Source of the DNA: Rhodoferax saidenbachensis
Lineage (GTDB): Bacteria; Pseudomonadota; Gammaproteobacteria; Burkholderiales; Burkholderiaceae_C
Reading direction: 5' to 3'
Assembly: GCF_001955715.1 (NCBI RefSeq)
Contig: NZ_CP019239.1
Coordinates: 930,001 to 994,000, forward strand
Length of the DNA: 64,000 nucleotides
Both the position numbers and the translations under genes were made by a program. Shown in pieces: positions 32,496 through 41,299 of the stretch; within the stretch, counting starts at the first letter, position 1, and every line of letters starts with the position of its first letter. The notes under the pieces are model-generated. The model saw nothing but the letters and a program-made list of their open reading frames with translations, searched no databases and was not told the DNA's origin.

Positions 32496-33770
32496 ATGCA
32501 AAGCCCCAACTCGCGTCGATTTACCCTGAAGGCACTTACTGCTGCCGTCGCCCTGACCACCCTGTCCGCCTTGCCAGCCTACGCGGCTGACACCATCAAG
32601 GTCGGTATCCTGCACAGCCTGTCCGGCACCATGGCCATTTCGGAAACCGTGTTGAAAGACACTGTGCTGATGGCGATTGACGAAATCAACGCCAAGGGCG
32701 GTATCCTGGGCAAGAAGCTCGAACCTGTGGTGGTCGATCCTGCGTCCAACTGGCCCCTGTTTGCTGAAAAGACCAAGCAACTGCTGACGCAAGACAAGGT
32801 GGACGTGATCTTCGGTTGCTGGACTTCGGTGTCTCGCAAGTCCGTATTGCCCGTGCTGGAAGAACTCAATGGCCTGCTGTTCTACCCCGTGCAGTACGAA
32901 GGTGAAGAGCTGTCCAAAAACGTGTTCTACACCGGTGCCGCGCCTAACCAGCAAGCCATTCCCGCTGTCGACTACCTGATGAGCAAAGAAGGCGGCGGCG
33001 CCAAGCGCTGGGTGCTGCTGGGTACTGACTATGTGTACCCACGTACCACCAACAAGATCCTGCGCGCCTACCTGAAGTCCAAGGGCGTGAAGGAAACCGA
33101 CATTGACGAAAAATACACCCCCTTCGGCCACAGCGATTACCAAACCATCGTGGCTGACATCAAGAAGTTCTCCGCTGGTGGCAAGACCGCTGTGGTGTCC
33201 ACCATCAATGGTGACTCCAATGTGCCTTTCTACAAGGAACTCGGCAACGCCGGCCTGAAGGCCAAGGACGTGCCCGTGGTGGCCTTCTCCGTGGGTGAAG
33301 AAGAGCTGCGCGGCGTGGACACCAAGCCTCTGGTCGGCCACCTGGCTGCCTGGAACTACTTCATGTCCATCAAGAACCCGACCAACACCGAGTTCATCAA
33401 GAAGTGGTCTGCTTATGCCAAGGCCAAGGGCATCGCTGGTCACAAGGACAAGCCTCTGACCAACGACCCGATGGAAGCGACTTACATCGGTATCAACATG
33501 TGGAAACAAGCGGTTGAGAAAGCCAAGTCCACCGACGTGGACAAGGTGATCGCTGCCATGGCTGGCCAGACTTTCAAGGCACCAAGCGGTATCGTTTCCA
33601 AGATGGACGAAAAGAACCACCACTTGCACAAGTCGGTGTTCATCGGCGAAATCAAGGCGGACGGCCAGTTCAACGTGGTGTGGAAGACACCGGGTCCTGT
33701 GAAGGCCAAGCCATGGTCTCCGTACATCGAAGGCAACGACAAGAAGCCTGATGAGCCAGCGAAGAAGTAA
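32496..33770 (+). CDS. urtA: Urea ABC transporter, substrate-binding protein
   Basis: 424 residues. The signal peptide (about 1-30) ends ALPAYAAD. The mature protein has the UrtA/AmiC-like type 1 periplasmic fold (IKVGILHSLSGTMAISETVL, VDVIFGCWTSVSRKSVLPVL, LFYPVQYEGEELSKNVFYTG). It binds urea, or short amides in relatives, and delivers it to UrtBC. It is the first gene of the urt operon behind the promoter at 32367. The 107-bp gap to urtB is the widest within urtA-D, consistent with extra receptor synthesis. Confidence 0.96.
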   Translation: MQSPNSRRFTLKALTAAVALTTLSALPAYAADTIKVGILHSLSGTMAISETVLKDTVLMAIDEINAKGGILGKKLEPVVVDPASNWPLFAEKTKQLLTQDKVDVIFGCWTSVSRKSVLPVLEELNGLLFYPVQYEGEELSKNVFYTGAAPNQQAIPAVDYLMSKEGGGAKRWVLLGTDYVYPRTTNKILRAYLKSKGVKETDIDEKYTPFGHSDYQTIVADIKKFSAGGKTAVVSTINGDSNVPFYKELGNAGLKAKDVPVVAFSVGEEELRGVDTKPLVGHLAAWNYFMSIKNPTNTEFIKKWSAYAKAKGIAGHKDKPLTNDPMEATYIGINMWKQAVEKAKSTDVDKVIAAMAGQTFKAPSGIVSKMDEKNHHLHKSVFIGEIKADGQFNVVWKTPGPVKAKPWSPYIEGNDKKPDEPAKK

Positions 33771-33877
33771 GGCTTAGGTAAAAAGAGGCCAGGTTTCCAT
33801 GCCAGGCCTTGTCTTACCCAGCCGCCACAGCCACCTGGCCGTGGCGGCTTGTTCCATTCAACCGGAGAGATTGGCGT

Positions 33878-35458
33878 ATGCCAAAGAGATTCATCCATCT
33901 GCTGCTATTTGCTACGCTTTTTATAGCTGCTAGCGCACATGCACTCACGGCCCAGGAGGCAAAAGCCATCACAACCGGCGAAAGTGACGACCGTGTGGCG
34001 GCACTGCAGGCAGCAGTGGCCAAGGCCGACGACAACACCGTGCGTTTTATCCAGGCGCTGTCGGATGACAGCGTGAAACTGGTGGGTGAGGTGCCCGTGA
34101 TGGTGGTGGATGGCAAGGGGGTGGACCCCGTGACGCAGGCCGAGATCGCATTGCCCGAGACCGCCGAAGACGTGATGAACAACAACCGCATGCGCGGTGA
34201 ACTGGACAATGCACTGGCTGCTGTGAAGCTACTGTCCAGTGACGTGGCGGTGCGCCGCGCCGCCGTGGCCACGCTGCAAGGCAATGTGGACATGGACAAA
34301 CTGCCCCTGCTGGACAAGGCGCTGGCCGCCGAGACGGTGACCGATATCAAGGACCAACTGGCACTGTTGCGCGCATCGGCGCTGCTGTCCAGCGAAGACC
34401 CGGCTTTGCGCCTGGAAGCCGCCGCCCTGCTGGGTGACAGCGGCCTGGCTGCCACCAAGACCCTGCTGAGCGAACGCCTGCAGAGTGAGACCGAGAGCGT
34501 CGTAAAAGTGGCGTTGCAAAAAAGCCTGAGTGCGGTAGAGCGCCGCCTGGCCTGGGGCGACCGGCTGGGCGCCATGTTCAGCGGCATCAGCCTGGGTTCC
34601 ATCCTGTTGCTCGTTGCACTGGGTCTGGCTATTACCTACGGACTGATGGGTGTGATCAACATGGCCCACGGCGAACTCATGATGATTGGCGCTTACGCCA
34701 CCTATGTGGTGCAGGGCCTGTTCCAGAAATACCTGCCCGGCGCGTTTGACTGGTACCTGCTGGCCTCGGTGCCGGTGGCCTTTCTGGCGTCGGCCCTGGT
34801 GGGTGCGGCGCTGGAGCGCAGTGTGATCCGATTCCTCTATGGCCGCCCACTCGAAACCTTGTTGGCTACCTGGGGTATCAGCTTGATGCTGATGCAACTG
34901 GTGCGCACGATCTTTGGTGCGCAGAACGTGGGCGTGGAGAACCCGAGTTGGATGAGTGGTGGTGTGCAGGTGCTGGGCAATTTGTCCCTACCGTACAACC
35001 GACTGGTCATCGTCGGCTTCGCCTTTGCGGTGCTGCTGGGCGTGTGGTTCCTGATTGAAAAAACCCGGCTCGGATTGTTTGTGCGCGGTGTGACACAAAA
35101 CCGCCCGATTGCGAGCTGTATGGGTGTGAACACGGCGCGCATTGATACCTACGCGTTTGCGTTGGGTTCGGGCATTGCGGGCTTGGCTGGTTGCGCGCTG
35201 AGCCAGGTGGGCAATGTGGGCCCCGACCTGGGACAAGGCTACATCGTAGATTCGTTCATGGTGGTGGTGCTGGGCGGTGTGGGCCAATTGGCCGGCACCG
35301 TGTACGCCGCGCTGGGCTTGGGCGTGCTCAACAAATTCCTGGAAGGCTGGACCGGCGCCGTGCTGGCCAAGATCGCCGTGCTGGTCTTCATCATCATCTT
35401 TATCCAGAAGCGTCCGCAAGGCATTTTTGCCATGAAGGGCCGGAGCGCAGAAGCATGA
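33878..35458 (+). CDS. urtB: Urea ABC transporter, permease UrtB
   Basis: 526 residues from ATG 33878 with CGGAGAG upstream. A signal peptide (about 1-23, LFATLFIAASAHA) and a helical extension of about 210 residues precede the LivH-like permease domain (from about 240: ISLGSILLLVALGLAITYGL, INMAHGELMMIGAYATYVVQ). This extension is normal for UrtB and may contact UrtA. About eight membrane segments follow. The urtB stop overlaps the urtC start (ATGA). Its signal-peptide codons match a dispersed repeat. Confidence 0.96.
   Translation: MPKRFIHLLLFATLFIAASAHALTAQEAKAITTGESDDRVAALQAAVAKADDNTVRFIQALSDDSVKLVGEVPVMVVDGKGVDPVTQAEIALPETAEDVMNNNRMRGELDNALAAVKLLSSDVAVRRAAVATLQGNVDMDKLPLLDKALAAETVTDIKDQLALLRASALLSSEDPALRLEAAALLGDSGLAATKTLLSERLQSETESVVKVALQKSLSAVERRLAWGDRLGAMFSGISLGSILLLVALGLAITYGLMGVINMAHGELMMIGAYATYVVQGLFQKYLPGAFDWYLLASVPVAFLASALVGAALERSVIRFLYGRPLETLLATWGISLMLMQLVRTIFGAQNVGVENPSWMSGGVQVLGNLSLPYNRLVIVGFAFAVLLGVWFLIEKTRLGLFVRGVTQNRPIASCMGVNTARIDTYAFALGSGIAGLAGCALSQVGNVGPDLGQGYIVDSFMVVVLGGVGQLAGTVYAALGLGVLNKFLEGWTGAVLAKIAVLVFIIIFIQKRPQGIFAMKGRSAEA
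33909..33953 (+). repeat. Type 2 repeat, copy E, within the urtB signal-peptide codons
   Basis: GCTACGCTTTTTATAGCTGC then TAGCGCACATGCACTCACGG. It matches intergenic copy D over CTTTTTATAGCTGCT and neighbouring bases. Translated as ATLFIAASAHALTA it supplies the hydrophobic core and the cleavage site. Confidence 0.6.
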
Positions 35459-36570
35459 GTACCCCCGTTCCTATCCTCGTTCTTCCTACCCCGCAACCCC
35501 TGCTCACCCGCACCGGCTGGGGCGCCTGGCTGGCCGCATTGGTGGTTTTGTGTGCCCTGGTGCCCGTGTTGAATCTGTGGGTGCCTGAGGGCAGTGTGTT
35601 CCACCTGAGCGACTTTGCCGTAGCACTGACCGCCAAGATCATGTGTTACGCCATCTGCGCCATGTCCATGGGGCTCATCTGGGGCTACACCGGCATCCTG
35701 AGTCTGGGCCACGGCCTGTTCTTCGCGCTGGGTGGTTATGCCATGGGCATGTACCTGATGCGCCAGATCGGGCTGGATGGTAACTACAAGAGCGCGCTGC
35801 CCGACTTCATGGTGTTTCTAGACTGGAAAGAGCTGCCCTGGCACTGGGCGCTGTCGGACAGTTTTGTGGCCACGCTGTTTCTGGTGGTGGCGGTACCGGG
35901 GCTGGTGGCCTTTGTGTTTGGCTACTTCGCCTTCCGCTCGCGCATCAAGGGCGTGTATTTCTCCATCATCACCCAGGCCATGACCTTCGCCGCCATGCTG
36001 CTGTTCTTCCGCAACGAGACCGGGTTTGGTGGCAACAACGGCTTTACCGATTTCAAGCGCATCCTGGACATCCCGATTGCCACCACCAGCATGCGCATGA
36101 CGCTGTTTGTGCTGACAGCCGCCGTGCTGCTGGGCTTCTTCTTGCTGTCCCGCTGGCTGGTGGGTAGCAAGTTTGGGCGTGTGCTGCAGGCTGTGCGGGA
36201 TGCGGAAACCCGCGTCATGTTCAGCGGCTACAACCCCATCGGTTTCAAGCTCACCATCTGGACCATCTCGGCCATGATGTGTGGTGTGGCTGGTGCGCTG
36301 TATGTCACGCAGGTGGGCATCATCAACCCCAGCGAAATGAGCCCCGCCAACAGCATCGAGATTGCGATCTGGGCCGCAGTGGGTGGACGGGCCACGCTGA
36401 TTGGGCCGGTCATCGGTGCTTTCATCGTCAACGGTGCCAAGAGCTGGCTCACTGTGACCTATCCCGAGTTCTGGCTGTACTTTTTGGGCGCACTGTTCAT
36501 TGGCGTGACCCTGTTCCTTCCCGATGGAGTGGTAGGTTTGATCAAGAAACTCAAAGGGAGCAAAGCATGA
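35455..36570 (+). CDS. urtC: Urea ABC transporter, permease UrtC
   Basis: 371 residues from ATG 35455, overlapping the urtB stop by four bases (ATGA). LivM-like permease with about ten hydrophobic segments. The conserved GLIWGYTGILSLGHGLFFAL and FRSRIKGVYFSIITQAMTFA stretches are present. It pairs with UrtB to form the channel of the transporter. It overlaps urtD by ATGA as well, so urtBCD is a translationally coupled block. Confidence 0.96.
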   Translation: MSTPVPILVLPTPQPLLTRTGWGAWLAALVVLCALVPVLNLWVPEGSVFHLSDFAVALTAKIMCYAICAMSMGLIWGYTGILSLGHGLFFALGGYAMGMYLMRQIGLDGNYKSALPDFMVFLDWKELPWHWALSDSFVATLFLVVAVPGLVAFVFGYFAFRSRIKGVYFSIITQAMTFAAMLLFFRNETGFGGNNGFTDFKRILDIPIATTSMRMTLFVLTAAVLLGFFLLSRWLVGSKFGRVLQAVRDAETRVMFSGYNPIGFKLTIWTISAMMCGVAGALYVTQVGIINPSEMSPANSIEIAIWAAVGGRATLIGPVIGAFIVNGAKSWLTVTYPEFWLYFLGALFIGVTLFLPDGVVGLIKKLKGSKA

Positions 36571-37448
36571 CTCCCGATCTGCTGGAACAAGGCGAAAAAC
36601 GTATTCAGGCGCGCATGGCCGCGCTGGCGGCCCAGTCCGGGCAAACCGAATCCGGTGGCCGCGCCGCGGGCTTCTCGCGCGTGGCCAAGGCGGGTGAGGT
36701 GGATGTCACCCACGGCCGTATCTTGTACCTTGAAGACGTGAGCGTGAGCTTCGATGGCTTCAAGGCCATCAACAAACTCTCGCTGGACATTGCGCCCGGC
36801 GAGCTGCGTTGCATCATTGGCCCCAATGGCGCTGGCAAGACGACCATGATGGACATCATTACGGGCAAGACGCGGCCCGACTCGGGGACCGTGTTCTTTG
36901 GCAGCACCATCGATCTGTTGCGTTTCAAGGAGGCCGAGATTGCGCAGCTTGGCATTGGCCGCAAGTTCCAGAAGCCCACGGTGTTCGAGCAGCTCACGGT
37001 GTTTGAAAACCTGGAGCTCGCGCTCAAGACCAACAAGGGCGTGAAGGCCTCGATGTTCTTCAAGCTGGACTCGGCGCAAAGTGACCGCCTGGCGGAGATC
37101 CTGCACACCATCCACCTGGCCGACAGTGTGGGTCGCCTGGCCGGTAACCTGAGCCATGGTCAGAAGCAATGGCTGGAGATTGGCATGTTGCTCATGCAAG
37201 ACCCCAAGCTGCTGCTGCTGGACGAACCCGTGGCTGGTATGACCGACGAGGAAACCGAGCGCACGGCTGAGCTGTTTCTCACGCTCAAAGGCAAACACTC
37301 GCTCATGGTGGTGGAGCACGACATGAGTTTCATCCGCACCATCAGCGACATCGTTACCGTGCTGTGCGACGGCTCGGTGCTGGCGCAGGGCACGCTGGAC
37401 CAGGTGCAGTCGGACGAGCGCGTGATCGAGGTGTATTTGGGAAGGTAG
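36567..37448 (+). CDS. urtD: Urea ABC transporter, ATPase UrtD
   Basis: 293 residues from ATG 36567. A 45-residue N-terminal extension is followed by the LivG-like ATPase domain: Walker A in IGPNGAGKTTMMDIITG, signature LSHGQKQWLEIGMLL, Walker B LLLLDEPVAGMTDEE and the switch His in MVVEHDMSFI. It is one of two ATPases energising urea uptake. A type 3 repeat separates it from urtE. Confidence 0.96.
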   Translation: MTPDLLEQGEKRIQARMAALAAQSGQTESGGRAAGFSRVAKAGEVDVTHGRILYLEDVSVSFDGFKAINKLSLDIAPGELRCIIGPNGAGKTTMMDIITGKTRPDSGTVFFGSTIDLLRFKEAEIAQLGIGRKFQKPTVFEQLTVFENLELALKTNKGVKASMFFKLDSAQSDRLAEILHTIHLADSVGRLAGNLSHGQKQWLEIGMLLMQDPKLLLLDEPVAGMTDEETERTAELFLTLKGKHSLMVVEHDMSFIRTISDIVTVLCDGSVLAQGTLDQVQSDERVIEVYLGR

Positions 37449-37458
37449 CGTGCAGACC

Positions 37459-37518
37459 CCGTTCGCACTGAGCTTGTCGAAGTGCGTGCGAGGTCTCCGA
37501 CAAGCTCAGACCGAACGG
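37459..37518. repeat. Type 3 repeat between urtD and urtE
   Basis: CCGTTCGCACTGAGCTTGTC ... GACAAGCTCAGACCGAACGG: outer arms CCGTTCG/CGAACGG and inner GAGCTTGTC/GACAAGCTC give a stable hairpin. It fills the urtD-urtE spacer without ending the operon's gene order. Confidence 0.85.
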
Positions 37519-37526
37519 AATTGCAT

Positions 37527-38219
37527 ATGCTTTCAATAAAAAACATCAACCAGTACTACGGCGGCTCCCACATCCTGCGCGATGTGAGCCTGGAGGCCGA
37601 AATCGGCAAGGTCACGGTCATCCTGGGCCGCAACGGTGTGGGCAAAACCACGCTGCTCAAATCCATGATGGGCCTGGTGCCCATCAAGTCCGGCAGCATC
37701 GAGCTGGATGGCAAGCCCATTCAGAAACTCACGCCTTACGAGCGGGCCCGCATGGGTCTGGGCTTTGTGCCACAAGGGCGCGAGATTTTTGCACGCCTGA
37801 CGGTGGAAGAAAACCTGCGCATGGGCCTGGCCTACAAAAGCGCAGGCATGCAGATTCCGACCGAGCTGTTCGATCTGTTCCCGGTGCTCAAGCAGATGCT
37901 GAACCGCCGTGGCGGTGACCTGTCCGGTGGGCAGCAACAGCAGTTGGCAATTGCGCGTGCGCTGGCGGCAGGCCCCAAGATTCTGATTCTGGACGAGCCC
38001 ACCGAAGGCATTCAGCCCAGCATCATCAAGGATATCGGTCGCGTGATCCGCATGCTGGCCGACCGCGGCAATATGGCCATTGTGCTGGTGGAGCAGTACT
38101 ACGACTTTGCACAGGAACTGGCCGACCAGTACGTTGTGATGGAGCGTGGTGCAGTGCTGGCGCGCGGCATGGGCCAGAACATGGAAATCGACGGCGTGCG
38201 CAGTCTGGTGGCTATTTGA
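37527..38219 (+). CDS. urtE: Urea ABC transporter, ATPase UrtE
   Basis: 230 residues from ATG 37527. LivF-like: Walker A in LGRNGVGKTTLLKSMMG, signature LSGGQQQQLAIARALAAG, Walker B ILILDEPTEGIQPS, switch His replaced by Gln in VLVEQYYDFA, as is usual in LivF/UrtE. It is the final gene of urtABCDE. Its last eight bases overlap the convergent receiver-TPR gene. Confidence 0.96.
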   Translation: MLSIKNINQYYGGSHILRDVSLEAEIGKVTVILGRNGVGKTTLLKSMMGLVPIKSGSIELDGKPIQKLTPYERARMGLGFVPQGREIFARLTVEENLRMGLAYKSAGMQIPTELFDLFPVLKQMLNRRGGDLSGGQQQQLAIARALAAGPKILILDEPTEGIQPSIIKDIGRVIRMLADRGNMAIVLVEQYYDFAQELADQYVVMERGAVLARGMGQNMEIDGVRSLVAI

Positions 38220-39885
38220 CGGCAGGCGACGCTGCGGCCTTTTCTGCCGCAGCCCGGTTGCCGGTACGCAGCACCAGCCCGCCCGACTGGCGTTTTTGCT
38301 CACCCAGCACGGCTTTGCCGATCCCGGTGCCGTAGAGCGAGCGCAGGTGCTGCAGCGCGTTGCCCAGGTCCTGGGCATCGGGAATTTTGGCAATGTGTTT
38401 TTGCAGCAACTGGTAGGCGTTGTCGATCAGGCGCGCATTGAAACACGCCTGACCATAACGCAGCAGGTTTCTCACAGCGGCGCCCGGGTCACCCGACATG
38501 CTCAGCGCAATGGCGGTTTCTGCACGCTCCAGAATGACGGTTTGCTGCACCCGGATGCGCTCTGCATAGGGCGGGTGGGCCGCGGCACTGTTGACCATCA
38601 ATTCTGTCAGTGGGCGGTTGCTGCAAAAACGCAGGCCCAAGGTGTCCACCACGAATTCAATGTCTTCCAGCCGTATGGATCGGTAGGCGAGTTGCGCCAT
38701 CAAGGCCAGCAGGTTGCACGCCGCTTCAAAATCGAAATCAGGGTCACGGACCCGGCCCGTCAATTGGCGCACCGCGTCAACAGCGGGGCCGAACTGTTGT
38801 TGCTGGATCAGGTTGAGTGCGATAACGATGTCGGCCTGGCGGCGATAACGCGGGTTGTCGGGGTTGCGTTCCAGCAAACGGTTGAAATCTTCCTGGCAGC
38901 GGAATAGACCCTTGCGGTCACCGGACTCCAGTCGGGCGAACGCCAGCAGTACCAGGGTTTGGCAATCGAACATTTTGGAGTCCAGGCCCATGCGCGCCGT
39001 GCGGTCCAGCAGCTTTTCGGCCTCGACATGGTCGCCACCAAAAAAGGTCATCATGGCCAGTTTTTGTATCCGGCTGATGCTGGACGGCGTGAGTTTGGCC
39101 GCCATCCTGTAGGTGTCCAGCGCCATGTCGAACTTGCCCAACTCGAACTGGGCACGCCCCATCACGTCGTAGGCATCGGCGTAGTTGGGGTCTTCGTTGA
39201 TCAGCGTTTCGAGCAGGCTTGCGGCCTGCGCCGCCTGGCCAGACTCCAACTGCGCCCGTGCCACACCCAGGCGGGCCCAGGGCAAGGTTTTGGCTGCGAT
39301 AACGGCCTGGTACAGCTGCTGCGCTTCATCCGTGCGCTCCAGGCGCAACAGCAGTTCAGCACCGACCCGCGCGGCATACAGCCAAAAGATGCTTCTGGAC
39401 TCGAAGCGTTCCAGGCACAGGTTGGCCGCACGTTCGAAATCTTCTGCCTCGATGGCAGCAAAGATGTCGTGCATGGAAATCTTGCGTACCCGGGCCGCGT
39501 GCAGGCGATCTTCCAACTGGCTGGCTTTGTGTGGCTTGAGCAAATAGCCATCCAGCGCCGACTCAGCCGCTTCAGCCACCTTGGAGTAGGTGGCTTCGCC
39601 CGTGATCATGATGAATACAGTGGAGAAGGGCAGCAGTTGGTTGCGGCGCAGATCGTCCAGCAACTCCTGGCCCGAAGCCGATTCATCATTGAAGTACTGC
39701 TCGCACAGCACAAAATCGAAGACACGGTATTCCAGCAACTGGCGTACTTCCAATGTGCGGGAGGCCTGGGCCACATTGCCCATGCCGAAGTCGCGCAACT
39801 GCGAAACCAGGATAGAGCGGGACGTCGGATTCGGGTCCACTACCAGCGCGGAGCAGTTGGAATAGTCTTCTTCAGGTACAGCCAT
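38212..39885 (-). CDS. Receiver-like domain plus TPR protein
   Basis: 557 residues. The N-terminal CheY-like fold (about 9-130: CSALVVDPNPTSRSILVSQL) has DP in place of the usual acidic pair. It carries Glu where the phosphorylated Asp is expected (FDFVLCEQYFNDES), while the Thr and Lys positions look kept (IMITGEAT, GYLLKPHKAS). From about 140 on there are tetratricopeptide-like helices (YADAYDVMGRAQFELGKFDM). It is probably an unphosphorylatable pseudo-receiver that works as a protein-interaction scaffold. It lies tail to tail with urtE and upstream of ureD. Target unknown. Confidence 0.8.
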   Translation of the reverse strand: MAVPEEDYSNCSALVVDPNPTSRSILVSQLRDFGMGNVAQASRTLEVRQLLEYRVFDFVLCEQYFNDESASGQELLDDLRRNQLLPFSTVFIMITGEATYSKVAEAAESALDGYLLKPHKASQLEDRLHAARVRKISMHDIFAAIEAEDFERAANLCLERFESRSIFWLYAARVGAELLLRLERTDEAQQLYQAVIAAKTLPWARLGVARAQLESGQAAQAASLLETLINEDPNYADAYDVMGRAQFELGKFDMALDTYRMAAKLTPSSISRIQKLAMMTFFGGDHVEAEKLLDRTARMGLDSKMFDCQTLVLLAFARLESGDRKGLFRCQEDFNRLLERNPDNPRYRRQADIVIALNLIQQQQFGPAVDAVRQLTGRVRDPDFDFEAACNLLALMAQLAYRSIRLEDIEFVVDTLGLRFCSNRPLTELMVNSAAAHPPYAERIRVQQTVILERAETAIALSMSGDPGAAVRNLLRYGQACFNARLIDNAYQLLQKHIAKIPDAQDLGNALQHLRSLYGTGIGKAVLGEQKRQSGGLVLRTGNRAAAEKAAASPAVK

Positions 39886-39968
39886 CAGTCATGCACAAAG
39901 ATGCCCCCGGTGGATGCGGCGCAATGGATATTTTGATGCCCCATGCGGGGTCAGATCAAAATAATAGC

Positions 39969-40799
39969 CTACATGGACCAGATGCGGGGTGTTGAAGCGG
40001 CTTTGGCCCACAGCAGGGCGCGCCACGCTGTACGTATCTGCCGCAGCAATTCCACAGCAGGCTCAACCACGGGCGCCAGTACCCGTACAACGATCACTTG
40101 CGGACTGGGGCTGGTGGCGCCTGCAGTGGCCACCAGCGAATGGGCTCCAATAACCGTACGTGCGGCTTCTAGCGCCTGCTCTTTGCGGTCACGTTCCAAC
40201 GGACTGCCACTGACGAAAAACAGCGAGGCCATGCAGCGCATGCCCGCGAGTCCCAGCGGGCCGTCCAGCAAGCGGGTGTCGGCCGCGCTGATGGCACCAC
40301 GTTCCAGCCAGACGCCTGGCACTTCCAGGTGCTGGCAAAAGTGGCCTTTTACAAAAGGCTGGTTGGCGTTGGGCAAGCCGAGTGCGGTGACATCCCAGCC
40401 CAGCATCTCGGCGCCGGGTTGCACGTCCATGGTGAGCCGGTTTTCCGCCAGACAACCGGAGTAACAAATGGCTTCCAGCGGCAGCCATTCCAGGCGTGCG
40501 CCCGACTCCAGATGGATGTGTGTGCGCTGCAATGCGGTAGCACCGTCCGAGCGGTAGAAGCGGGACGCGCCCGGGGTGGTGATCAGGCCGTGGCTTCCAT
40601 TGCCCGCACGGATCTGGATGTCCAGGGTGTCGCCCCCCACCAAACCACCCGGTGGGTGTACGAGCACGTTGTGGCAGACGGCATCTCCCTCCGGGTAAAG
40701 GCTTTGCAGAATACGCAGCGGCCCGCTGTGGCTGTGCCGTGCCACCGTGCGGTTGCCTTCCCATTGGTAATCCAGCGCAAGCTGGGCGTGCCACGCCAT
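39969..40799 (-). CDS. ureD: Urease accessory protein UreD
   Basis: 276 residues from ATG 40799 (MAWHAQLALDYQWEGNRTVA). The upstream open frame overlaps the deaminase gene and is not coding. Typical UreD segments are present: YPEGDAVCHNVLVHPPGGLV, GGDTLDIQIRAG and TTPGASRFYRSDG. UreD binds apo-urease and forms the nickel tunnel with UreF. It is placed 24 kb from the remaining ure genes, beside purine genes. It is the only ureD in the window and is needed for active urease. Confidence 0.94.
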   Translation of the reverse strand: MAWHAQLALDYQWEGNRTVARHSHSGPLRILQSLYPEGDAVCHNVLVHPPGGLVGGDTLDIQIRAGNGSHGLITTPGASRFYRSDGATALQRTHIHLESGARLEWLPLEAICYSGCLAENRLTMDVQPGAEMLGWDVTALGLPNANQPFVKGHFCQHLEVPGVWLERGAISAADTRLLDGPLGLAGMRCMASLFFVSGSPLERDRKEQALEAARTVIGAHSLVATAGATSPSPQVIVVRVLAPVVEPAVELLRQIRTAWRALLWAKAASTPRIWSM

Positions 40800-40825
40800 G
40801 GTGTTCCTTGGGTCCGGTGTACGCC

Positions 40826-41299
40826 TCAGCGCGTCCAGAAATCGCGGTGCAGTGCAGCGATGGCGTCTTCGACGGCAGGGACTGGCCCGATCACCTCGAC
40901 CTGCTTTTGCCCTGCAGTCAGCACGGTGCGGCTGGGCAAGTCCATGGTGGGGTTCTCGGCGTGGTTGCCCGTCAGTTCCAGCAAACGCCGCTCGGTCATG
41001 CCGAAAACCAGTGTTCCGATATTCGCCCAATACTGCGTGCCTGCGCACATGGCGCAGGACTCCACGGTCGTGACCAGCGTGCAGCCCCACAGGTAGTCGG
41101 GTGTGAAGTTGGTCGCTGCCATGCGGGCCAATGTGGACTCCGCATGGTTCACCGTGTCGACATTGCCCTGCTCGGCCAGCACGGTTTCGCCATCGGGTGC
41201 CACCAGAATAGCGCCGAATGGGTGCTTGCCCAGGCCGATGGCCCGTTGGGCCACGGCATTGGCGCGCAGCAAATGCCGCTCAACCTGCTCAGGAGTCAT
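40826..41299 (-). CDS. Nucleoside/guanine deaminase-like protein (CDA fold)
   Basis: 157 residues from ATG 41299, overlapping the permease stop (TGATG). Zinc site: His and catalytic Glu in NHAESTLARM, two Cys in ESCAMCAGTQYW. The cytidine-deaminase fold with this spacing is shared by bacterial guanine deaminases (GDA) and related purine deaminases. The setting among purine catabolism genes favours guanine to xanthine. TadA is unlikely because the surrounding residues and the C-terminal LPSRTVLTAGQKQVEVIGPV differ. Confidence 0.8.
   Translation of the reverse strand: MTPEQVERHLLRANAVAQRAIGLGKHPFGAILVAPDGETVLAEQGNVDTVNHAESTLARMAATNFTPDYLWGCTLVTTVESCAMCAGTQYWANIGTLVFGMTERRLLELTGNHAENPTMDLPSRTVLTAGQKQVEVIGPVPAVEDAIAALHRDFWTR

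Noticed and set aside
40800..41090. N-terminal extension of UreD to 373 codons.
   Set aside because: It overlaps the deaminase gene, and UreD homologues begin near MAWHAQL.
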